A stretch of 64,000 bases of DNA from Perognathus longimembris pacificus (Eukaryota; Chordata; Mammalia; Rodentia; Heteromyidae), in assembly GCF_023159225.1 (NCBI RefSeq), contig NC_063172.1, positions 41,607,832 to 41,671,831 of the forward strand. Reading direction: 5' to 3'. The translations under genes were made by a program, and so were the position numbers. A model generated the notes under the pieces. The model saw only the letters and a program-made list of their open reading frames with translations, did not search any database and was not told the DNA's origin. Positions 12,350-23,868 of this stretch are shown here, one piece after another (positions within the stretch are counted from its first letter, which is position 1; the number at the start of each line of letters is the position of its first letter).

Positions 12350-12585
12350 GGGAAACCTCCTTTTTTTTTTTTTTTTTTTTGCCAGTCCTGGGCCTTGGAC
12401 TCAGGGCCTGAGCACTGTCCCTGGCTTCTTTTTGCTCAAGGCTAGCACTCTGCCACTTGAGTCACAGCGCCACTTCTGGCCATTTTCTGTATATGTGGTG
12501 CTGGGGAATCGAACCCAGGGCTTCATGTATATGAGGCAAGCGCTCTTGCCACTAGGCTATATCCCCATCCCGGGAAACCTCCTTT
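12350..12585 (-). mobile_element. Dimeric ID-like SINE with 14-bp TSD
   Basis: Minus-strand SINE of the same type as at 0.45 kb: T run (A-tail) from 12361, then a body running to about 12571. TSD GGGAAACCTCCTTT occurs at 12350-12363 and 12572-12585. The exact TSD and strong similarity to the other copies indicate a recent insertion. The 142-codon open frame crossing it is an artefact of the SINE. Confidence 0.94.
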
Positions 12586-13964
12586 ATGTTGTGGAACAGA
12601 TATTCATTTTTCTCTGGTCTTTAACGTTTCGGGTAATCTATCACCATTGGCAAAATACAACAATGCAACTAGCAGTGAATAATCCCAATACCTTACACAA
12701 TGTCCAGTTTAATTTTACTGAATATTTACAATCACTTAAACCCAAGTATAGTAAAAATTTCAGAGCAGCAAGGTAAGGAGCATCAATATTAGGTAACATT
12801 TTCTGTGATTGTTAAATTCAAAATTCCCAAGAGCAACTCTCTCTTCAAGATAGAAGTGGCAGTATAGTCATAATTGTATTACCTTAGGACTGGCACTTTA
12901 TGAGAAATAGAAGGCATTATTCTGAATCCATAATTCCATAGATATTTCATGTATTGACCTTATGAAAAGATTATATAGTTTGTCATTTTCTTGACATTGC
13001 AGAAACAAATCTACATCCAAATGAATATATTTAGACTAGTGAACTTAGCTTTATAAAAACATGGGAAGGGAAATACTTGCAACATAATGTAGCTAGAAAG
13101 TATTTACTAACCCTGGATAGGTAACCATATGGAATTTTCTAACAAAATACAAGTTCTAAATGATGATTAATATAATATCTGTGTGTGTGTTATGCACAAG
13201 GCCTTAAATTCAATCCCAGCAATAATAGAAAAAGGTATGGTGTCAAATACAAATCTGTAGTTTGTATTTAATATGTTTATAAATAAATTGTATAAATAAC
13301 TATAGTATCAGTCACTAGGAGCAGATAAGAATAATATTTTAAGAAGAAAGATCAAAAGAAAATAGGTCCTTTCACAAATTTAAGTTCTTATAGACAATAT
13401 TTTTGCATTTGTTTTGTCAGAGACACGGCTAGGTAATATTTTACAAGCACCAACTATTTCTTCCTGACTGTCCTACAAAGCAAACCATGATATTAGCAAG
13501 TACTGCAGTTTATATTCAGAACTTCAAGCTCTGGCTTGGCTTTTTTGGAGTAAGGCTTAATACTTTAACATTTGAGCTATGACCTCAGTTCCAGCATTTG
13601 CTGATTAATTGCCTGGACTAGCTTGAAAATGTAATCCTTAGATCTCAGTATTCTGAGTATAGCATTCCAAGTATTTTTTCTGCTACTCATTGATGATCAG
13701 ATACATTCCTACTAATACATTCTATCATTTCTTCCATGATGACTCTCATAACCTTAAATAGTGACCTGATTAAAAACTAGATTTATGATGAAGAACCTAC
13801 TAGAGACATCTTGGTGAAGATTTGCCGTGTGTTTGGAATGGTTTGTAATCAAGTAAGGCTCTAAGAACTTTAAAAGGGCCACCACTGGTTCATTTCTACT
13901 TCACCTGGTAATAGAATGATAGCCAAACAACTGGAAATATTTTACATATTTTGAAATTACAGAA
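12586..13964. other. AT-rich DNA with traces of old SINE
   Basis: Two weak SINE traces are visible. One at about 13185-13240 reads GCCTTAAATTCAATCCCAGC, like a decayed ID B-box region. The other, at about 13525-13680 on the minus strand, includes TTTGAGCTATGACCTCAGTTCCAGC. Nothing else is recognisable. Confidence 0.4.
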
Positions 13965-14092
13965 CCTCATGTTATGGAAACGAGTGATATATCACTGTTG
14001 TAGTTATTTTCAACATGCCATGTTAAACCGTAGCTTCTATTGTTGATGATCCTCTTGTATGCCCTTCCTGTGGTTGTACCTGCACTATCTTT
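13965..14092 (+). mobile_element. L1 3' UTR fragment, sense
   Basis: Closely matches the L1 copy at 58125-58255, for example TGTTATGGAAACGAGTGATA and GATGATCCTCTTGTATGCCC. It stops abruptly within the 3' UTR without an A-tail, so its 3' side was lost or replaced. The DNA to about 14370 is not recognised. Confidence 0.85.
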
Positions 14093-14660
14093 GCCTTCTA
14101 AAAGAGAATCTGTCTTTACCCAATTAGTAACCAGTGCCTCCTCCTCTTCAAAGTCAAAAACTAAAGTGCTTGCACTGTAAAATTGAGTACAAATAAAAGT
14201 CAACATTTTTAAAAGTTTAACATTATAAATAAGTGTTAACTTAAAACTTGGTTTATATCTATAGGAGCATGCCAGGAGGCTGCTCTTATTGCTCTTCTTG
14301 GAAATGAAAAATTCCATGCCCCTCTGCACTTCAGCATACATCCCAGGATGTGTGTGTTTCACAAGTCTTCTTCTATCTCAGGATAGTATTATGACAGATT
14401 TTTGTGCCTAATTATTAGCAATAACAAAAAGAAAATAGTGCACATTATGGTTACCAACAAGTTAAGCAGGAAGAAACACTACATGACACCTTAGCATATG
14501 GTTGAAGTATATTTATATGTACCTATAAATAATTAGAAAAAGTAGGAAAATAGGGGTTGGCTTAATTCTGGAAGTGTCCATAGAGACATGAAAGAATTTA
14601 TGCCACTTCTGTGGCACTGGCGTATTATCTGCCAGTCAAGCAAGAGCATCAATATAGTCA

Positions 14661-14797
14661 GAAAAGCTCCCAGATGTGACCAGTGAGGCAAGTTTAGATC
14701 TTAAATAACAACCATGGCCTGCAGTTGGAAAGACTCCCAAATGTGGCCAGTGGGGAACATTAAGACCTTAAATGAAAACCATGCCTCTCCATTTAGA
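14661..14797. repeat. Imperfect tandem duplication, about 67 bp
   Basis: Two diverged copies start at about 14661 and 14728. Both share CTCCCAGATGTGACCAGTGA / CTCCCAAATGTGGCCAGTGG, then a purine-rich run, a CTTAAAT motif and AACCATG. The divergence shows an older duplication than the one at 1.77 kb. Confidence 0.65.
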
Positions 14798-14881
14798 GAA
14801 TAAATCAGTGTTTAAAGGAAACCTGTCTATGAAAGCATACTGTGATTAAAATTAAGTGAAATGAAATATTCTGTGATTGGA

Positions 14882-14901
14882 GTGTGTGTGTGGGGGGGTG
14901 T

Positions 14902-14944
<43 letters not shown>
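14882..14944. repeat. (TG)n microsatellite
   Basis: TG repeat interrupted by a G run and TCTC near its start, with about 20 uninterrupted units. It creates the apparent His/Thr and Cys/Val open frames on the two strands. Confidence 0.97.
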
Positions 14945-14947
<3 letters not shown>

Positions 14948-15199
14948 TCAGTTCATGTCTGAGAAAAGTCATTTTTTGTGACACCACACTAAACATGCTT
15001 TATCAAGACATCTGGAAACCAAGAAACATTTGGCTACAAGCTACCTTAAGGGTTTTTAAATCTATAGTATTTGCTAATTCACATTTGCAAATGTTATACT
15101 GTTGATTATATCCAACACAAGGGTCACTTGAATAACATTATCTATTGCTTTTCTTCTTTCAATCTAAACTAAATTCAGAGATTTTCCAGAACTTCACAG

Positions 15200-15285
15200 C
15201 ATATATATGTGTGTATGTATATAAATGTATATATATATATATATTTGTGTGTGCGTATGTGTGTATGTTTGTGCGTGTGTGTGTT
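15200..15285. repeat. Mixed (AT)n/(GT)n microsatellite
   Basis: Alternating AT, GT and TATG steps form a purine-pyrimidine alternating tract immediately left of an LTR. Confidence 0.9.
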
Positions 15286-15300
15286 AATGATTCTCTGACC

Positions 15301-15835
15301 TGTGGTGGACTCAGCCTCAACACTAACTTTCCGAAGCCTTATTAACAAAGTAATAGGCCAATGGGGGCACACTTCCAGTAAGGAATTTTCTGTGTTTGAT
15401 GGCCAAAAGAAATCATTTGATCATGAGACATTTCTCACCTGACAAGAGAGTTCCTTGGAAGATGTATTTACACAGTTACATGGGGAGGGAGTTTTACTGT
15501 GTGGGGGTAGTTTTATGGCTAAGATAGTTAACTCAGCACAAACAAGTAGTTAGGGGATAAATGTAGCCTTGCCTTGACCACTCTAATCCTATAATGTATT
15601 GACAAATGTAGCCATGCTTAGATAAGTCTTATCTTATGATGTATATCTTTCGGTTTGAACTTTACTCTTGAAGTTGTAAACTGATGTCTTATGACCCTAT
15701 TCCTAAAACAGTATATAAGTCCAGGCCCTCCTAAAATAAAGTGTGCATTGGTTCATTCGCCTTTGCATCCCCCGTGTCCTGATTTTTGTCGTTTCAGTTC
15801 CTGGGTCCAGCCCCCTCTAGAGGGGCACCTTGACA
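15301..15835 (+). mobile_element. Solo LTR of an ERV, boundaries approximate
   Basis: The sequence begins TGTGGTGGACTCAGCC. It contains a promoter-like AGTATATAAGTCC (about 15711-15723) followed by AATAAAG (about 15736), which is the U3/R layout of a retroviral LTR. It ends in a GC-richer U5-like stretch with CTGGGTCCAGCCCCCTCTAG and a terminal CA near 15827 or 15835. No primer-binding site or internal gene follows; a TG repeat does. A solo LTR of about 530 bp fits an ERVK-type element, although the class is inferred. I could not find an exact TSD. The presumed polyadenylation site makes plus the sense strand. Confidence 0.62.
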
Positions 15836-15892
15836 TATGTGTGTGTGTGTGTGTGTATACAAATATGTGTGTGTGTGAGTGTGTGTGTGTAG
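15835..15892. repeat. (GT)n microsatellite
   Basis: Two GT runs separated by TATACAAATAT, directly abutting the right end of the LTR. Confidence 0.95.
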
Positions 15893-15969
15893 TGTTACTA
15901 TAATGCATCAAATTGTTTTCGATTAATTTCTCTGAAAAACTTAATGTTACTAATATAGGACAGTCACTA

Positions 15970-16393
15970 TTTACTTGTTGGGAGCCGAGCAAGCAGCTAA
16001 ATTCTTCCTGACCTCTGGCTGTGTTTTCAAGGACATGCAAGGACATGGCTTAATGGAAAATTGGAAATGCTTTACTGTGTCTGCCATGAGTCCATTCTTA
16101 TGTTAACCAACCTCATCTTGTCTTTGCTACCATCGGGTATTGCTAACTCCAAGCCTCTTTGTGTTCTGGAATTTTAAGCCTATGCTGTTTCCTGGTTTTC
16201 AAACTGCATATAAGCTGGAAGTTAAGAATAAACATGGCTGCAGTCTTGAGTTTCAATCTTGGGATGCAGACCTCCCATACCCCATCTTTGCCTCTTGTCT
16301 TTTTTCTCTTGTCTTGTATTTTTCCTTTTCCTTAATCCTCGACGCACTCAGTCAGAATTCCCGTTCACTGCCGGCTGGCTCGGCAGGTTTACT
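15970..16393 (+). mobile_element. ERVK/IAP-like solo LTR with 6-bp TSD
   Basis: The element at 15976-16387 starts TGTTGGGAGCCG, the start typical of IAP-like and related ERVK LTRs. It has a TATA-like GCATATAAGC at about 16206, AATAAA at about 16227 and a pyrimidine-rich U5. The hexamer TTTACT occurs immediately before it (15970-15975) and after it (16388-16393), matching the 6-bp duplication made by ERVK integrases. With these limits the right end reads GGCAGG rather than the canonical CA. Either the terminal bases have mutated or the true edge is 2 bases inside at GGCA. There is no internal region, so this is a solo LTR formed by recombination. Confidence 0.75.
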
Positions 16394-16621
16394 GTTTTCA
16401 AAGGCATAGTAACCTAGAATAAGTATATGAAAATCATTTTGAAATATCAAATAAATATGGGTATAATTAGAAACCTTTTTGGAATAGCTACACTGTGCAT
16501 AATATATTGTGTTCTGGATATTGAATGTGAAGTCTATCAAGTTCATATAACGAAATTTCAATTTTAAGAATGCACAACTGCAAGAGCTTCATAGGTTATG
16601 GTATGGTACTGGTTTTGACGG

Positions 16622-16678
16622 ATTTATCTATCGAGAAAGCTGTCTATCTGTGTATCATCTGTCTATCTGTCTATCACC
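16622..16678. repeat. (TCTA/TCTG)n microsatellite
   Basis: Degenerate tetranucleotide repeat of TCTA and TCTG units. Confidence 0.8.
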
Positions 16679-16723
16679 CATCAATGAATTCCTAAATCAC
16701 AGACTAGTCTCATTTATATACTT

Positions 16724-16737
16724 AAAATAATCATATT

Positions 16738-16771
<34 letters not shown>

Positions 16772-16980
16772 GCCAGTCCTGGGCCTTGGACTCTGGGCCT
16801 GAGCACTGTCCCTGGCTTCTTCCCACTCAAGGCTAGCACTCCGCCACTTGAGCCACAGCGCCGCTTCTGGCCGTTTTCTGTATATGTGGTGCTGGGGAAT
16901 CGAACCTAGGGCCTCGTGTATCCGAGGCAGGCACTCTTGCCACTAGGCTATATCCCCAGCCCAAAATAATCATATTTCTT
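16724..16980 (-). mobile_element. Dimeric ID-like SINE with 18-bp TSD
   Basis: Minus-strand SINE with a T run of about 30 (A-tail) from 16741 and a body at 16771-16962. The TSD AAAATAATCATATTTCTT is exact at 16724-16741 and 16963-16980. The long pure tail and exact TSD make this one of the youngest insertions in the window. Confidence 0.96.
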
Positions 16981-19944
16981 GAAGAAAAATTATGAAAAGT
17001 TGTGAACTACTGGAGGTTAAATAGTTTTTACATGCTTGGCATGATATATTTGATTTCTACCTAAGGAATGATCCACTGTATCTTCCTCAGAACTCCCCAA
17101 ATTATCACTCATCAGTAGGGATATTGATACTCCATACAAAATGCAGTGACTAGGATTGAAGCCCATTTAGGTAGTTTTAGCCTGAATCAAGCTAACAGAG
17201 GACTTCATAAACTCAGAATGTCTCTGAGGTGCCCCCAATATATAAGGACCTAGTACCTGGCAATGATTTGGTTTCTAGGGACGACGAGAATTCAAATAGT
17301 AATAGGCAAATATTATAGCTAAAAGAAAAGTAGAATTAACTTGGTACATTCTCAAGTTTATCCTCATTAGCTAACCATCTAAAATTGGCTTTGAGTTTTG
17401 AGAACATTTTAACCTTTATGGTCATTATGACAGTATGCTTTTTTTCCTTTTATCTCTACACTTTGCAATGATTTTTATCAGTGGAAAAAACACCACTCCA
17501 AAAAAGTCTGTACATGTTTAGACATCTAGACCTACTAATGTGCCACAAAAAATGAGAATACCAAAAAATTCATACATATGTATGTGTATATATGTCATAA
17601 TTTTCAAGTTCAATATGTGCAATGCCAAACATTACAAAAGAGAAAATATTGCAATAGCTATAGATATATAAAATTTATTGTAAGATTATTCAATAACTGT
17701 AATAAATTCTCTAAATTCTTTGTATTTCAAGTAAAGATTGTTTGACAGGTGCTTCTATTTTTATCTCTATTTGAAAATAAATGTCTAAGTTAACCTAAAA
17801 TGTAAAAGTATTAACATGTACATTTTTATGTTCACAATTCCCTAAGCTCCCCACATGTATTTAACCACACATGTAGATATTTCATATATTCAATAGTGTG
17901 TATGCATCAAAAATGCATAATTGTAAAATTTAAATGTATGAGACAAATACAAATTATAAATATGCTTATACCACATTAATAGTATTCCATTTGTTATGAA
18001 ATTAATACAATCAAATGCTTATTTTGAGAAATTATGATATCTCTTGATATAATATTTATTGTGATTGAGAAAGTTAGCTAAAATATATGAATTCAATTGA
18101 AATAACTTACTATGTGAGTATTTAAAACAGGCTTAGAATTGGACTTTAACACTGATCATTTCATTTTCTTTATATGGAACATCTCCATTTCAATATTTTA
18201 CCTCTTCACCTATGTGATTAATTTATTTCCTGGATGGTTCTAGCTTTTAAAACCTGCAGTGATTACTGTTTGCTTTGTATCAATTTCTTTAATTTTATGA
18301 ACATATATGTATGTCACAAAGCTGGAAGGAGTGGCCATAGCTTTGATATTTGGATCTCAAGTTAAAGTTGGTCTCTTTCTCTACTTATGGTTATCACTTG
18401 CCTAGAATAAATATGAAATTTACACAATGTAAGACTCAATAAAGGAGATTATCTTTACTCTGAAATCAGAAACCTGATTATTTTGATGCCTGTTGTCTAC
18501 AATTTTTGCCATCACAATAAAACTTAGAAACTAGAGATTTCCTTTCAAATTAAACTGTCTCAGAAACCATTCCCTTTCATAAGGTAGTCAACTGATCTCA
18601 ATGTGCCTTTGATTTAGCACCAGGTGAGCGGTTTACAATGAAAAATATGCTTGTCTTCTTTAGTGACACTGATTGGGGTCACAACCTTCTGTACCATGTA
18701 TTGTTTCTTTCAAATAGTGGCCTAATTTCCATTGCTTTTTTTCACATTTTAAATATATGTTACCTATTTTTACAATACAAATTTTCTTCCACAAGATAAG
18801 GGTTTCTTTGCAGGCTATCTCTGCAGGCACTTTAAGTAGCATATATTAGAAAGCAAAACATGATTGCCGGGAGAAAAGAAAATGATTTAGATTGAATTAA
18901 TGTGATTTCTCATGATCAAGCTATTTAATATGCACAATAACTACAGGGTCCAGGACCCGTGATAGTTTTAAGAGTCCATGGATATGTCCTTTTAAAAATT
19001 TTTTAATACATGAAAACGCTAAATGAATAGTAATCAATAACAATTTATTGCAAATAAACAACTTTATAAATATACAATATTTGGGGTTCATGAAACTATT
19101 AATAGGATCACAAGGGTGATCACTATGTCTTTAATGTCAATCTCATTATGTCACCTAACATAACCTAGTGTTAGACCTTGTGAAGTATGGAGAGCTGAGT
19201 TGAATTGGTCTGACTTGGACTAGTATTCTGGGTTCATTCCATGTCCTTTGCTGATTAACTGCTGGCTGGTACAAATAAGTGTATGTGTGTGTGTGTGTGT
19301 GTTTATAGAGAAAATCACAACATAAGTCTGTGAGTGTTTAGAATTTATTTTAGTACATAAAGTTTGATAATACATTTTTTATTATTATTCCAACAAAGTG
19401 ATAGAAGTGCCATAAATAATGCACAATTCAGAATTTTAACATATACATTGACTTGTTGGAGATGAAAGAGATATAGGTTGTATGGTATTTAATGAGAAAA
19501 CTGTGTAAAAATATTTATCACATGTAAGAATAGGCTAGTAGTTCATTGTAAGAAAGAAATATACTGGCTATTTTAGTAAATAAAATGATCTATCTACACA
19601 GCATACTCAAATTCTTCTCTAATATTTATTTTATTTCTATTTCCTTTCCAAGACAGATACATTTTGTTACATTTATCAAATCCTATGTGTGAAAGTGACA
19701 ATCTCTTTTGACTTCTTATCAACTGGCATTTACTGAGCCCCAGTAATACAATAAGACATGTTCCAAAAAATATAGTGCTTCGCATTATACCTCCATACTA
19801 TTACTAAAGAATGTATAGAACTTTTAACCTACTCCAGAGATGCCTAGAATTTCAGATAACCTAAACCTACATTTGTAGATTTGCTGGGCTCTAGAGCTCC
19901 CTCTTCTCTTAACCCTATATAGCAGTCATATTCACATGGTAATG
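16981..19944. other. AT-rich unique DNA with one (TG)n tract
   Basis: No gene or interspersed repeat could be supported. A short (TG)n microsatellite is at 19279-19303. Open frames at 18660-18842 and 19594-19785 (minus) show no motif. Confidence 0.45.
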
Positions 19945-20030
19945 ACAAGAAATGTACTCACTACCTTATGTATGTAACTGTAACCTCTCTGTACATCATC
20001 TTGACATTAAAATTAAATTAAAATAAAAGA
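19945..20030 (+). mobile_element. L1 3' terminus, severely 5'-truncated
   Basis: Ends with TAACCTCTCTGTACATCATCTTGACATTAAAATTAAATTAAAATAAAA, the same terminal block as the L1 copies ending at 46.99, 58.55 and 60.01 kb. Only the last ~80 bases were retained. Confidence 0.8.
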
Positions 20031-22447
20031 TGCTTTAAAACACAATAAGTCTACAATCCTTTAATAATCCTACATCCTATCAGGCATCTAGTGTATGGGA
20101 TACTTTCTTGTTCCTAGAGAATTCAGTTCATTAATGTCACCAATACATTGGATTGTTGTAAAACTATGCTGAATATTAAAATGATCCATATATAGCTACA
20201 TCGACAGGTAAAATCAAGTTAAAAGAACCTTAAAGCAAGAGAATATGAAGGGAAGTCCTTAGTTCAATTGGTGAATCTACTGTTTTGATCTCCAGTTTTC
20301 ACAAGAATGAAGGCAAACTATTTAACAAATAAAAATTGTAATATTCAAAATTGTAATGTTCAATGTCAGGCAGGCAATATTCTATACCCATCTGCAATTA
20401 CCCACAGAATTTTAGAAAATTAGTAACCCAAAATGCATGTATTGAAGTCTATCACAAGTGCATCTTCAGGTTTTGGTTGATGAAGTCAATATCAGTGGTT
20501 CTCAAAGAATATACCATTTCTTTATTATATTTATCTGAGTGAGGGAGACAGGTAAGGAATCTTTTTAATCCCTTCTACCATGATGGGCTTTATTTTCTGA
20601 ATCAGAAAATTAATTATCTGTGCATGTGACCTGGGGAAATATTCACAGAATATGCAGAAACACAATGAGAGAGTTTTTAATTTGTTTTTTATTTCTCAAC
20701 CTTACTCAAGTTCCATCCATAACTAAAACAAAATATGGACTTTTGGGGGTCTATATCATAACTCTAACCTAAAAGTTATACACAAATATGGACTCTGTAT
20801 CTCCAGATTCTTCCAAGTCTTTAAACTGCAAGGACTGAAATGGAAAGCTTGTGCTTCATGAAGGGTGTCTATTTAAGCTTTTGGTAACATTGTTAATATA
20901 TGTAAATGCATAGCCTTTATTATTATTATAGTGATGTTCTCTCAGATGGGACAGCTCACACTGGCTATGAAGTCACAATCTTCCTGTCTCAGCCTCTGAA
21001 GTGTTAGTTTCAAAGGTGTATATCTGTCCCCAATCATTCACAAGCTTTTGCAGCTCAAGAGAAATATAATTTTAATCTATTCCCTATTAGTCTATATAAT
21101 CATTCTAGAAATATTTAAGTATCATGATACATAAGTTAAGTATTTTGAGAAATGGGTTCCTTGGCCTCCTAAGTTGTAACATTGCAAAAAATAGAAACTA
21201 CTATTCTCGATTTTTAAACATCTTAGATATGATTATTTCATGCCTGTACTTCAGAAAATACAGTGCTCTTCTGGTTTTAAGTTTAAGAACTGTAGGGCTT
21301 TTAATTCCTCTCTGAAATTTAAAATTTTAGTGGCAATCGTTAAAATGGTAATTTCCTGTACCACATTTCACATGTTTATAAAACCTACCTTTTCCTAAAT
21401 TGTATTCACTTATACCTTGTCATCTACTATTTGATATTCTCTTTTTCAGTAAACTCTGTCCATATTAATTTTTAGTCATTTGTCTCTACCAAGAAAGGGA
21501 AACTTTTATTCTAAAAAAATTATTACAGTTGAGTAAGTTAAGGTTGAATGGTTGAAAAAGGAAAGAATGATTTTGAATGTCTGACGTGATATCAATATAA
21601 TTTTAAGGTAAGCTTAGAACGTATTTTCATCTCAGTTTAAAATTAATATGAAAATATTCTGATATTTAAAATGCATGTGAAATACTTTCAACATGATTTT
21701 GAGTGACACATATCAAACATTATTTATGGTGTGCTTATGTAAATACATTTAGGTTTTAGTCCATATAAACAGAAATAAAGTTTGTGGTCCTATACTATAT
21801 CTATTCATCTGTGGCATTATATGCCTCTAATGTTATATTCTTCTCAACTTGTTATTTGATATTTTCATAGCAATTAACATGTATTTGTTTTTAAATAAAG
21901 ATAAATATTGAAGTCTGCTACCATTGTTATTTTACTAAATTAAGTACCATGATTTACCAGGACTGTCTGCTTTATACAAAAGTTTCTGTTCAATTTTTCT
22001 ATATTATTGTAATTGTTTAATATTTATACCTGTGTAAATAAAGAAACAAGGAATAAAGTGGAGAATATAATCTTTTATTGAAAACATCAAGTGAGAGTGC
22101 TAGTGTGACTTGAGTACCTGACTTCAAGCTACAATATTGTAAAAAAAAAAAAAAAAAATTGACAACAACAAAACCCAGTTACCTGAATGTTCATAAGTGG
22201 TCTCAAAAATAAAACTCTAATAGGTCACAAAATTAAATTTGACTTCCCTTTCCTAGTTTCTTCAACATTAAACATTTCCTTATTTCTAATGCCACAAAAC
22301 TGTAAAACTTCCATACTCAGGAAAATTAAATTTCAATAGTTTTGAGAATAAATGAAATGAGTGATCAATGATGTTTTACTTGCATCCACAAATATAAAAT
22401 GTTGTCTTTGTAGATCTGTTTGTTCCATTGAAGAATATGCAGTGCTT
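20031..22447. other. AT-rich DNA with a B1-like trace
   Basis: A minus-strand B1-like trace at about 20930-21030 contains TGAAGTCACAATCTTCCTGTCTCAGCCTCTGAAGTGTTAG, antisense of a 7SL-type SINE. A 17-base A run is at 22141-22157. Nothing else was recognised. Confidence 0.45.
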
Positions 22448-22715
22448 TAAAGAAGGTGGACCAACAGGCTGGGATTATGGCCTAGTGGTGGTAGAGTACT
22501 TGCCTCACATACATGAAGCTCTGCGTTCAATTCCTCAATACCACATATACAGAAAAAGCCAGAAGTGGTGAGGTACCTCAAGTGGTAGAGTGCTAGCCTT
22601 GAGCTAAAAGAAACCAGGGACAGTATTCAGGCCCTGAGTTAAAGCCCCAGAACTGGCAAAGAAAAAACAAACAAAGAAAAAAAAACAACCCTAATTTGTA
22701 AAGAAGGTTGACCAA
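22448..22715 (+). mobile_element. Dimeric ID-like SINE, sense, with TSD
   Basis: The body at 22465-22663 starts AGGCTGGGATTATGGCCTAG, carries the B-box-like CGTTCAATTCC, and continues into the second ID-like half ending CAGAACTGGC. An A-rich tail follows to about 22690. The 17-base TSD TAAAGAAGGTGGACCAA (22448-22464) recurs at 22699-22715 with one mismatch. It is more diverged than the copies at 0.45, 12.4 and 16.8 kb. Confidence 0.92.
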
Positions 22716-23179
22716 AACTTCCTATTTCTTTAGTAAACTGTTCCTTCCCTTTTTATTTTAATTTTACCATTATTTAACAGCCTGTTGATCATTTCTATGT
22801 AATCTTTCCATAGCATGCCATTTATGTGGTTTTGCATACAAGAACTTTGCATTATGAATATGGTCTTTAAACTATGGTAATGTTTAATACTGTCCCTTTA
22901 TTGATGTAAACAGGACTAAAATATCTCCCCCTCTAGAGAAAAACTAAATATGATGTTTTTAGTCATTTCAAAAATCAGAAAGGATGATCAAACTAAACAC
23001 ATTGGTTTCTTCCTGGTATATTATCATGTTTAACTTCTGTCAGTTTACTGAAGGCCAAATTTTGTGGATTTTAAAGCTTATAGAATTTCAGGAAGTCAGC
23101 TTGAAAAATGAAAGTCCCAACACAAACCCAAAGCTAGGGGTTTATGTAAATAATTACCAACAGGAGAAGAAAAACGAAA
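22716..23179. other. Unique AT-rich DNA
   Basis: No feature was recognised. The open frame at 22984-23208 runs into the L1 target site and A-tail and shows no motif. Confidence 0.45.
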
Positions 23180-23194
23180 TCAAATTATTGGAAT

Positions 23195-23868
23195 CTTTTT
23201 TTAATTAATATTGTCAAAATGATGTACAGAGGGGTTACAGTTACATACTTAAAGTAGTGAATACATTTATTAGTGAATACATTTATTGTCATACTTGTTA
23301 CCAGTTCCTCATTTTTCTCCCACCTTCCTTTCCCCCAACATTCCCCCCCCCCACCCTGGTTTTTCTCATTTTTTTAACCTTGACAGAGCCATTCTAATCT
23401 ACAATGCTTATGAACTCTGTGAATACTAAGAATAAAACAATTCCTTCCAGATTGGGTGATACATACATTTCTTCCCTTTTGCTTAGTGTAATCTTTCTTC
23501 TTCTCACATTTCCCCTCTCCCCCAACCCTGCTGCCCTTGGGCCCCCTCTACTGTATTTTTTTCACCCACTTCCATTCATTCCACTCATTCACCCACTTTC
23601 CCTCCTCCTAGCTTCTCTCAGATGTGCACATTTATACACCATATGTGAGGTAAAGATACAGGGTCCTCTAAATACTATAAGACTAAGAAGAGATCCTTTG
23701 ATTCCTTAACTTAAATAGTTCTTTTCAGTCTATTACTTTAGGTACAGATGAAGTAGGGCTTGGGTTTTACTTTTTGGTGCATTTCTTCCAAGATTTTCCT
23801 TTTTTGGTTTCTCTATGAATTGGTATCCTGGTCCTGTTTTCTTCGTCATGACTCTTTGCTATTTAATT
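23195..23868 (-). other. L1 3' UTR
   Basis: Antisense 3' UTR of the full-length L1. The plus strand begins with the T run and ATTGTCAAAATGATGTACAG, the reverse of the conserved terminus of this L1 family. A C-rich stretch follows (CCCCCCCCCC at 23343-23352), which is the G-rich polypurine tract typical of L1 3' UTRs. Confidence 0.85.

Noticed and set aside
12348..12776. 142-codon open frame, the longest but one in the first 20 kb
   Set aside because: It runs through the antisense SINE and its T-run; the protein sequence is the SINE translated.
13967..14362. 131-codon minus-strand open frame
   Set aside because: Its C-terminal third is antisense L1 3' UTR. The rest shows no family motif, so a chance frame is more likely than a gene.
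14882..15892. Clustered TG/AT tracts as a possible Z-DNA or regulatory domain
   Set aside because: Alternating purine-pyrimidine tracts are common in mammalian DNA and nothing else here supports a function.
15753..16046. 97-codon frame with a His/Thr-rich run
   Set aside because: The run is a translated (CA)n microsatellite joined to LTR sequence.
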